A stretch of DNA of 64,000 nucleotides from Hybos culiciformis (taxonomy: Eukaryota > Arthropoda > Insecta > Diptera > Hybotidae). Every line of letters starts with the position of its first letter. The first letter of the stretch is position 1. Shown here piece after piece: positions 45,201 through 57,200 of this stretch. The position numbers were made by a program, and so were the translations under genes. The stretch is taken from the NCBI GenBank assembly GCA_964007475.1, contig OZ023273.1, positions 118,653,812 through 118,717,811 of the forward strand, given 5' to 3'. The notes below the pieces were generated by a model. That model did not search any database, was not told where the DNA came from, and saw only the letters and a program-made list of their open reading frames with translations.

Positions 45201-48200
45201 TTTAATGTAAGCTGACCATTTTTGTCCTCCTAAGGAGGACCTATTCAGAATATTTTTAGTTTTTCGAAAATATCTCGAAAACGGTGCGTTTTTTACCCAT
45301 TCATATTTTCGAGATATTTGCGAAAAACTAAAAATATTCTGAATAGGCCCTCCTTTTAGGAGGACAAAAATGGTGAGCTTACATTAAAGTATATTTTACA
45401 ATTAACATTAACATCAATTAACAAAATGTCATCTCATTTAATGGTAACTTTGCTAAAGTAAAAAAAAACTGTTGTAACCAAAATGGCAAAAATAAGAATC
45501 AGATACAGTTAATGTTGAAATACTATTTATTATTTAACATAAAAATAATAAAAACAAACAAAATCTTCCTAAAATGGTGGAATTATTCAAACTTGTCTTT
45601 GGATGATGAATAAGATTATTCGTTAGAATTTCATCTAATAATGTATAAACATTTAAAATCAAAATTAAATTAGTTAAAATAATATACATATTCATAAAAT
45701 AATGGAAAAATTCAAAATATTAAAATAAGATGATATATTGCATGCAATTTTGGAATAATACTTGGTAGATAAAAAATAAAATAAAAGTGTGCTAAAATAC
45801 CATGTCTATGAAAATAATTTTCTTTGTTTTAAATTTAATTTGAATTCAAATTATTATAATTGTAAAACTTCTTAGACAATCATTCAATAACCGAGTATTG
45901 GTCATTTTTATTAATGATTAATAAAAAAAATTATATGTAAAATAAAGGTTTATTCTCACTTTTAATTGGCAATTGATTGTATGTAACTTCAAATCTTAAT
46001 GTAAAAATGCTTTTATTTCCAATATAGACTATAATATCTCTTAAAATAAATATTTATTTGGCATATTTAGCACACTTTTCAGAAATTAAAATTTCAATAT
46101 TTTTGAAAACGGTGAATTTATGTTGTAAGAAAGAAATTATTTTTACTGAGTGTGTTATCAGGTACAAAATTGTATTTATATGAATGTGTTGTTGCTCTAT
46201 TTCAAAAATGTTTTTTTATCTTTTTAAATTGAATTTTTTACTTAAAATAAATTTTACACTTTTTAATTTCATATATAGTTCATCAACATACAAAAATTTT
46301 CTTAAATTCTAATTTTATAAACTAAACTTAAATATAATTTCATTGATCTTATTTTATGTAGAATTATAATTTTGTAAGTATCTAGGAAATATTGAGCAAA
46401 TAACATTTTATTCATATTTTCCTTTTATCCAAACATTTAACAAACATTTTTTTTTTGTTCACAGATAAAATTTTTTTTTTTATATACTTTATATAATGGA
46501 TTAAGGTTTAATTTCAAATAAGGAATTCAACTTTGGAATGTAACTTTTTATGTAATTGTAATTTGTTTTTGTTATTACAATTAAATTTATTAAAGCTGTT
46601 TTTTTCCATTAATCCGTTAAATTTTTATAAAATGGCAAAGCAAATAGAATAAAAAGAAACGGAATTCGAAATAACGCATTTGGACTTAGTGTGATTATTT
46701 TTTTTTTATTAATATTTATTAATCTTGTTTTCATTTAAAACTATTAAAATTATTTTGATAAATTAAACAACCAAATTATGTTGCATTAATATTATGTTCT
46801 TGAAATATAATTTGTTTTTCAACATAAGCATTGATTAAGGTTACCAAAAAGAAACTGACTATCTTTGTAACTAGTAATTAAATATTCTAAATCAATGAAT
46901 AATCTATTATTGCTGAAACTTTTACTATAAAGTTTAGTTAAAGTAATAAAAATTTCAAAATTAGAGTCTCATCAGTTATTTTTATTAAATATTCAACATA
47001 TTTGAAGTTGATTTTGGAAACTGATTAATCACTATAATTCAAACCTGCTTTGAAACTGCAACTTTATTTTAAGAAATTCTATTCAACAATTTTTAAATAT
47101 TTTAAAAAGTAAAATTATGTTCAACTTGCGATACTTCTTTTAATCAAGGATTCATTTTTTTTATATTATTGATCATATCATAAATTTGATTATTGATCAT
47201 ATCATAAATTTTATTTTTGCTTAATTTTCTTTTCAAAGAAATAAATTAAAATTCGAATTAAAATAATGAATGCCGTATCTAAAAATTTACATACCTTTGC
47301 CATTTATGTTTGATTTTTGTTTTATAAGGTAATGTCAATAAATTTTTTTGTTTAATTTCTACGTATAATTTACATGTACTTAATGCACACAAATTAAATA
47401 TTTTTTTCTTTACACAAATTTTTTAGAGAGCCTCCTAATCTTTTGTAATTAAAATTTCTAACTATATTTATAAAAAAAGAAAGATTAATTTAAACTTTCT
47501 CAATAGTTTTCAACAACCTTTTTGACACTTATATTTAAAATATTATTAAGTTTTTTTTTTTTACATTTCTATCCATTTGGATCTATTATAGGTCGTCTAT
47601 GATTCCAATTACTAGTTTTTTTTATTTGATTACATGTTAAACTACTATCATCATCGAAATTTAATAATGTTGTTTCAGTTGAATTACTGTCGATGGGGAA
47701 ATTTGGCTATAATTTGTATCACATAGTGAAGTATCATCAATTGTTAATTTTAATTTAATGTTGTTGGATAAAGAATTGGAATCAATAGTAGTTGTTTTCT
47801 AAAAAAAAAAGAAGAAATTCTTTTATGAAATTCAAAAATTCGAAATTTTTACGAAATATTTTTTCAATGAACATTCTTACATTTTAACTTAGTTTTTGTG
47901 TAGCTTACCTCTTTATTATCATTGTATCCATTTAATAATTTTAAACTTGAGGTTGATATATTGGAATGTCTTCTATTTTCAGGTATTGACTCATTACAAT
48001 TATCTGATGATTTTTTATAATTAATTACTGAATTATTACTAATACTACTATGGTTAAAATTAGGCGATGAATTAATTTTATTTAATTTCTTACTATTTTT
48101 CTTCTGATTATTATTATTGTTATTATTAAGTTTTGGTGCTATAACCATTGGCGGTGGTGACGACAGAGGACTCTGTTGCATTTGCTTTTGATCCTCTAAA

Positions 48201-51200
48201 TATTCATTTAAATCAGATTTACGCCGAATAGGAAACGGTGTTGAGGTACATAAAGCAATCGGGCATTTATTATGAAATTCGTCATTATGATTTAATAGTA
48301 AACTTTGTTCTAACGGTTGGGGGTCCTGTTCATTTTTATGAGATTGAAAATAATTGTTACCACCGTTTTGTATTATTTTGGCAGCTGCATTGTCTCGGGG
48401 TCTGGGTATTAAGGTTTGCATTTCATGAGTTTCGCTTGCAGGTATTTCGGCTCTTACAACTTGAAAATCATTGTGATTCGTCCCACCTATGACAGATGCA
48501 GCTGGTGTTATTTGTAAATTAGGACCTTGGTTAGACATTAAATTTTCACTCCCTGAAAAACAATAAAATAAAATTTAATAAACCTTCGCAAGAATAACAA
48601 ATTAAACGAAATTAATTACCTGTGGTAGTTAATTGACTTCGATTCTTGAAGCGATTTCTCTGTTTGAGGAATATAAAAATAAATATCAAAATACATAATA
48701 TTGATAACATTACACCAACAATAATCGCTAAAGTATGATCAAACGAATATTTATTTCCAGGCAGCTTATTATTCTCGGTTAATTTGCTCAAATCAACAAA
48801 AATAGGTAGACCAATTCCAGATTCACCATTTACTCGAATAGTAATATTAAATTTATAATTTTTGTCAATGTTTGAAAATTTAAAAAAATTATTTACAGCG
48901 GGAACAGTTGAATTGAATGTTTGGTTTTTATAAGTCCATGTTATCAAATAAGATTCTATTTTTCCATTAGTATTTAGTGGTGGATCCCAAGTCAGTTCAT
49001 AACCATCATTAGTGGTAATTATTCTATGATTGTTAATAGACCCAGGAGCCAAAATATAAAAAAAAATATTTTGCAATCAAATTTGATGAGATAAGTTACA
49101 TCAGATCAAACATCTGATTAAATGTTTTATTTTGTTCAAATACTTACGATCAGATTAAGTACGAGTATTTATTGTACCAATCACATCCAATGACTGACAT
49201 ATTTTAAAGTGCATTTCATAACTTGTTTTTTGCTTAAGATCAGTAATAAGAAAACGACTTTCTTGGATTGTTCTGTGTGCAAAAAAAAAAATATATAATT
49301 AATTATAATATAAAAAAAATTTAAAAATTGTAAGCACAAAAAATACAAATTTGATCAAATTGTCTTAAAATAATTTTTTCTTTTACTAAACTAATAGTGG
49401 AAAATATATTAATTATTAAAGAAATAATATAGCTCTGAAAATTAATATGCACTCTGCAATTTAAGAAATGTTTAATTATTTTTTGACTAATTATTGTCAC
49501 AAAAAAAATCTGCAATCAATTCAGCGTTAAAATACTCAATCTCTGCTATAAAAGACATGAATCTATCAGATTTGATAGAAATAAGAAACCTGAAAGTTAT
49601 TTTAAAGTATATTGAGCAAAAGTTCAGTAATTTCATGGAAATTTCGAAAAAAAATATGAATTCAAAGAATCTCGACGAAGAGCTTTTTTAAAATTTATTG
49701 AAGAATGTTCAAAACAATTTCACAAATCTTTAAAGAAAAATAATTTTGCAATGATCAAAATGAAATAAGACCGCAACAAAAAACCTATCGCGGCCTTATT
49801 TCCCGCGGCCTTATTTCACTGCGCCGTACATAATATGTATAAATAGAGAAATAAACGCACGGATTTAGTTTTAATTTTAAGGATATTAATCTGGAGGCAT
49901 AAAATTATGTATGTATTGTGTTGCTGGATATAAATGATTAAATTTCGTTACGCTTTATATGAAATATTATTATTATTATTAAATACACACATATGTATTT
50001 TAAAATGAAAAATTTTAATTTGAACGAAATTGTTATTATTCTCGAGATATGTTCGATTTTATTGAAAACTCTCTTATCATTTAATAAAATATTCTGAATT
50101 CTTGTTGTCAGATATTATTTTTTGCAAAGTGTCTGAAAAATCAGAAATAAAAATTGAAATGAAACTTTAAATAAAATAATTACCACAATTGGGTTTTATA
50201 TATTAAATATAATTATTATTGTAATTATTATATTATTGTAATTATTATATAATTATTATTGTAATTATTATTGTTATTATGCTGAAACGACAAAAATTGT
50301 TAAGGTTTCACTATAAAAAAAAGTTTGAAGCTTATTAGAGCAAGAAGACATTCTTGCAGTATTTTTTGATAAAAGTATATATTCTTGAATTTTTCATAAT
50401 GTTGTATGTATATATGCATTTCAGTACCTAACTTTTGTGGATTAATGTAAATATATATAAATTTAAACATTCCAAAAAGTATTAAAAATTGTTGTTTATA
50501 AACTTCTAAAAGAATATTTTCTAATTTTCATTATTATTTAAAAACATCTAAAAACTTTTTTGACAGTGGCAGTGCATTGTGAAATCTTAACAAAAGTTTA
50601 TAATGCTACACAGAAATAAAAATTTTACCCTTATATTAAATAAAACTATTTATATTGCTTGTACAAGTATAAAACGTTTTATAGTTATAATGTAAATTTG
50701 AATAGAAATAACCAATTTATGTATACGTTCAGCTAACGTAGTCCATTTCGTATAAATTTAAATAAAACTTTATTGGATGGTGCTACTATCATTATTCAAA
50801 TAACACTCTCTCAAGAATACTTTACAAGAAATAGTAATATATTTCCTAATATATTTTTTTCTTCCTTTGAATGATTAAGAAAATAAAATAAAAAAAAGAA
50901 AAAAAAAGAAAATGGAAAATTTATTATTATTGAACTGAAAGTGTAAAGAAAAAAACTTTTTTATAATAAATTTTATGCTAATGATTAAAAATCTGGTGCT
51001 AGGTAGGTACTTAGAGGTATATGGTACTTAATATATTCAACTTGGTCATGTAACTTTTTTTTTTTTTTTTGTGTAATTCCATGACACTGTAAAGTTAATG
51101 CCCAGTACATAAAAGTGCTGTTAAATAAAATTTAACTTATTTTATAATTTGTAGCTTTTAAGAATTATTTTCTTTGTGGTAATACAAGTGGTAATTCATT

Positions 51201-54200
51201 TTCATTTTTATTCATAATAAAAATTTGAAATGTAGTGGATTCGGAAATAATAGTCAAAACTCAAAATAGTCCGAATATCTAAATAAAAATTCAAAATATT
51301 TTACAAATTAGAAATTTGTCATCTACAAAAAAAAAAAAAAAGAGAATATTCACTTTTATTTCGAAACTGAGATATTATATATCAAGAGGCCGAAAGAGCA
51401 GAAAATCGAAATCCCTAATAGTTTTTCGTATAAAAGTTTTAATGTTTTATCTTCTCAACTAGATACATAAATATGTAGTAGTTTTTAACGATGTCTAGAG
51501 CAAAGTTGGAAAATGCTCAAAAGAGAAATTTTTTACTTGTCGCAGCGAGGCATATTCGAATGCAAGGTTTGTCAAAATTTCTAAGTAATCGGTGAAAGAC
51601 TTTCGTAGATTTTAGATTTTCAATCAATAGACGTTTAAATGTTTATTTATTTATTTGTACGTATGTCTTAAAGATGAGTAAAAATATTTTATAAGTTTTT
51701 TTAAACTTAAGAAAATCAAGTCTGTTAAATTTATTCTAAGCAGTGAGTTACTCGATTTAATATTACGATTTGGATAAAAGTTAAAAAAATAAAACAAAAA
51801 AATATATTTTTTTTTTTATTAAAATATACATAATAAAGAAAAGCACAAAATAATTGCATACATGGTATGTATACGAAGAAAATGAAATATGCTTTTAAAT
51901 ACACATATAATAACATATAGATCGCGTTTTTCTGTATAGCTAAGTTGAGACTCATTTTTATTATTCTTTCCCTATATCTAACTAAATTAAAAACAGGGAC
52001 TTATTAAAATGCATAACATGGTCTTAAAAGGATATAAAGCATACAATAAAAGATATGTTCCTCTTAAAGAATTTATTATCCTTATTTTTGTGTTTATTTT
52101 CAAAAAAAAAAAAAAAAAACAACAGAAAAAAGCTCATATTCTTCATTTATGCTTTCTAACTAACAGAAGAAATGGAATAAAAATGAATTGCTTTAACACG
52201 TTTCAAATTTTTTGCTTTTTTTTTGCGTTTTTGTTTTTCATATTTATTTTTATAAAATGTTTCAACACAAAACACACAGAGCTACCTACTAAAAACAACT
52301 GACTAACAAATAATAATAATTTAAAAACAAGAAAATATACTTTTTGTAAATAAATAGATATCCATTACACATGTAGATCATATCAAACATCAATTTCCCG
52401 CAAAAAAAAAAACATATATAAAATTTCAGAAAATTTTCTGAATTATATTTACCTTCTGCTCCGTAAATTCTAAAATATTTTCAGCAATACCTTCTGATGT
52501 CCAAAAATAACCATTAAATCCCTTTGGAATTTTGATGTTGTCTGTGGCAAATGTTAAGAAAAATGTCAGATGTTGATACTAAAAGTTTAACAAAAGAAAA
52601 TTAAAATTGGTATAGGCAGGTTTGGTACCTAACACCAACTGTCTCGGATTTAACATTTTAGGGACCACCTCTATTACCTACCCAAAAATAGGGCAAATCA
52701 GGCTCAAAAAAAATTTTCATACTAAAATGTATGAAAACTTTGGAGGCCCCTATCTCCGAAACGGGGCCTTTGTCTCAAGAACTGATTTCAGTTTTGGGAG
52801 TTTGGCACCACCTCTGCCCCCCGTCCAAATTTCAGCCGATTCTGAGAGGTTCAAGGAAACTGTAGTTATGCCGACCACCACAACAAGGAATTCCCGGAAA
52901 TTCTTCAAAAGACGGCTCTACTGTTTATCTAAAAAAAAAATTAAATAAAAAGTGTAAGTTTAAATTTAATTTTTATATCCGAAAATTTACCATGGGGTTT
53001 GCTTATGTATATTTTTTTATTATTATTATTATAAATTATAATAATATTTAAAACCAAAAAAAAAATTATTATAATTTGAAAAAGTTTGTTTTCATTCAAA
53101 TTTTTATCCTTGAAAAACGAAAAATTTGTCCATTTTCTTTTAATATCCTATGTAGAATTCTTTTCTTTATTATTATGTTTTTTTGTTTTTTTAACTCTTT
53201 TTGCTTTAATAATTTAAAAAAAAATAAAATAAAAAATATAAATAAAATAAAATAAACTTACCTTTTTTTTATTTTTTATTTATTTTATTTTATTGTTGTT
53301 TAAATTTTTTCCATCACGTGTTTGTTTTTCAAAATATAATGAAATTATAAATGTCAACTTATCAACAAAGTCAACAAAGCAACAAATAATTGACGCTGTT
53401 GTCAGCTTTACGTAAACTGGCGCTTATGTACGCCTTGCAATTTCCTTTGATTTAGCAACATATAATAAGCAATTTATAATAGTTATTTGTACAAAAATAA
53501 CTCACGTTGCTGTCAGCTTTACGTAAACTGACATTTATGTACAACCAGTAACTGTTTGAAGAGAAAGATTACCGTAATAAGTCGCTTACACTCAAAAATA
53601 AGATAGACTGCAAGGTCAAATATTTGTTTCGACTTAGAACATAGTTCAATATCCGACACAAAAGTCGGTAATTTAAATTGGTCTTTTCAGCTGACCTTAA
53701 AACTGGCGGCCGGGACAAACTCCTGTTTATTGGTGTTCAGGTTAGTTTCAAAACTAACAAACAAGTCGGAGGCATATTTTAAGCCGGTGTGCCAAAAATA
53801 TGTTAACTATGAGTGAACTTGTAGGCCGGTTCAGTAATCGACGCCCATGCCAGTACAAATACTTGACATTTCTTTGCGAACTGGCGCGATGGTATATTGG
53901 GAAAGTTTCAATTATACAAACACAGATATTCAAGTTATTTTTCTATATTAATAAAAAAAAAAACAAAAATTGTACACTTAACATTAATGTAATACGACGA
54001 AATTAAAAGCGTTTGTGTCAGTTTGTCAACTTGACTTGAACTATACCTATAGGCTATAAAAATTACTAAATTTTTGCAAGAATTTATTGATTTTGATAAA
54101 TTTTTAGGAATAAATTAATAAAGGTAGATATGAAGATAATAATTAAATTTTTATTTTAAAGGAAATCACATGAAATAAACTAATTTTTCGTTACATATTT

Positions 54201-57200
54201 TCGTTTACATAATATTGCTGAAAAAAGAAATATATCCCTGGGAAAAATTCGAAAACTATTTGAAATAAAAAGCTGAGACAAATCTAACAATTGCTTTTAC
54301 TATGTATTTTAATTTTCTTTTTAACATTGTGAGCATAAAATTATACAAAATTTAAGCTTAATGCTTAGATTAAAAAGAAATTAATAAAATTTTTGTTGTT
54401 TTCTACTTTTTGGGAAATAATGTACCTACATATTATGTGTGTGATGGCATACAATAAATGAAATAAAATTTACGTAATATTGTTCACTATAAAAATTAAA
54501 TACATATTTATATTTTCTTATATGTAGTTAGGTACTACATTTATAATGTACAATCTATAAAGGTAGATTGATATTAAACATAAATCTAATGTGACATTTT
54601 TAATTTTCCTAACATATGAATGTGCATAAAATATTTGTTTTATTTTACTTTATATTATTCGTTTTTAAAATAATTCTTCGAGAGATAAATACATCGTATC
54701 TACATTCAATAACAAGTATATTATATTCCATGAACTTAAATATACTAATGGAACGAATTTTGACCTCATGATGCCAAATGATATCTTTTGAACGCGAAAT
54801 ATTGGGAAGCAACCTAACAAATTTGGTTGTTATAAAAATTTGTAAAAAAAAAGGAATTAACTTTATTTATGTAATGTATGTATGTACTGTGTTAGAAAAT
54901 TTTGTCACTTTAACCCTCCGATTAGCGATATAGGTTTCTGAAGACCTTTTCGATTTTTGTGTGTTTATAACTTTTTTTTTGCAGTTTTAAGAAACGCGAG
55001 GCCGTCACCGCGACTGTCGCCAAGCGGAGGGTTAAAAATCTTTTCTATTTTCTTAAGCATCTGGATATTCCATTTAGGGAAAACTAAAACAAGTAAGAAA
55101 TTTGAAAAAAAAAAAAATAGAATAAAATAATATTCTCCTTAAGAATAGGTAGGTACTTTACTTAGTAATATATATTTTTTTTTTTTTATTTATATTTATG
55201 AATGTATGTTTCATTTCTCAATTAAAATTATAAATGGTATCGAACAGATCAAGCATAAATATTAAAAAATGATAATAATATTAATTAAAATTAATTTGTT
55301 ATAATTGGAAATAAACACCCGCCAACAATCTAATTCAACAAATTAAACAAAAATTGAAATTTTATTTTTACGAATTTAATTTTATCGGTTTATTTTCAAT
55401 AAAAACATTGTAATCTGGAACAACAAAAAAAATAAGAATTGTGTTATTAAAAAGTTTAGTTCTCTAAGTTTGCTTTACTGCACACAGTTACAGAATATAT
55501 AGTACTTGCATGTTGTGTAAAATTGTAAAATACGTAATGTATTTACTGTATTCCTTTTTTCCTAAAAATTTCGTTAAAAATAAGATTTTATCGAATTACA
55601 ACTCGTAACGATAATTAGAAGCGAAGTATCTTCTTCAAAATTGAGCGCAAAAAAAAAAATTTCTGATTTCAAAAACTATACTTCAAAATTGATAATTTGT
55701 TGTTTTTTTTTAATCTTTTAGAATTCAGAATTCATAAAATCATACTCAAGGCACTTGGAGGTGATGAAACAAAATATTCTCATGTTGTATCTGTTGGATC
55801 TCAATCTAAATATTTTAAAATAAAAGTTTTTTTAACTGAACAAATTTTTTTTTAATTGTATTGATTAAATCTGGATCTTACCAAGTTTGTTTGACCTATA
55901 TATGTGTATGAAAATAACGCAATTTAAAAAATACAGAACAGTACCTCATAAATGAAATGTGAGGCCCGTTTTCAGTATTCCGATTTGAGATATTTTAATT
56001 TTAATTCATTGGCCATTGGCTGAACATATTTTTTCGGTTCAATATAAATATATCATAACCATTTAGTTATGTACCATAAGCTGCTAAAATACATTTTTTA
56101 ATTCTTATTTTTCTAAATTTAATAGAAATGATAGAACAACCTATAGCGCTGATGGAGGAAGCAAGGAAACCTTAAAAGACCTAAAATGTAGTCAAGCTGA
56201 TGATTTTACATTTATTATTCATGGATGGCGAGAAGATACAAGAACCGAGTGGGTACCCTGGTTGACATCAAGTAAGTTGAACAAATTAATTTTCATAAGC
56301 ATGAATTTAACCGTTTTTTTGCAAAGAACAATTAACGTATTAACATATAATTTAAATTATAACGTATTATTACTATTTATTTTTTAATAAATTTCTCATT
56401 TAGCTAGCCTTAGAATTTAATGTTACTGGATGAACTATTCTCTTTTAATTTTAATAAAGTTTACAAGAAACGTGACTCAGCCATAGATGTCATGGAATAA
56501 CTTATATAATTCTTAGCAGACGACATTAATTTAATTATTTATTTATTTGCATTTAAATATATACTTAAGTTTTAAATTTGAAATTAATAAAACATTGAAA
56601 AAGCTTTAAGAATCTACGAAACTATGCTAATGAATGAGTAAATATATTATGTATGTACCTACACATTTTGAGTAAATTTTTTTAGTTAAAAACCATGAAC
56701 TTCTTTTTAGTTTTAAATCTCACATTATATAAATTACAATTATGATTCAGATATTGTTATTTTAGTTCTTAAACTAGAACTAGTTGAGAGTACTCGGTTT
56801 CACACTGCCGAAGTTACATTATGATCCATAGATGTCGTGGAATAACTTATATAATTCTTAGCAGACGACATTAATTTAATTATTTATTTGCATTTAAATA
56901 TATACTTAAGTTTTAAATTTGAAATTAATAAAACATTGAAAAAGCTTTAAGAATCTACGAAACTATGCTAATGAATGAGTAAATATATTATGTATGTACC
57001 TACACATTTTGAGTAAATTTTTTTAGTTAAAAACCATGAACTTCTTTTTAGTTTTAAATCTCACATTATATAAATTACAATTATGATTCAGATATTGTTA
57101 TTTTAGTTCTTAAACTAGAACTAGTTGAGAGTACTCGGTTTCACACTGCCGAAGTTACATTATGATCAAAAGACGTTGTGTTAATGAAACGTAACGTATG

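Larger units (their letters stand above)
42499..56125 (+). other. 13.6 kb first intron of the lipase gene
   Basis: Starts GTAAGT and ends AATAG. It contains a hAT-like MITE, a stem-loop chain and adjacent palindrome (44.8-45.4 kb), the minus-strand fibronectin type III gene remnant, a partial foldback element (52.6 kb), a second stem-loop chain (53.4-53.9 kb) and a small TTAA-flanked MITE (54.9 kb). I looked for a further lipase exon and none is needed: exon 1 joins exon 2 in frame to give the continuous family motif FVVTKND. Confidence 0.75.
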
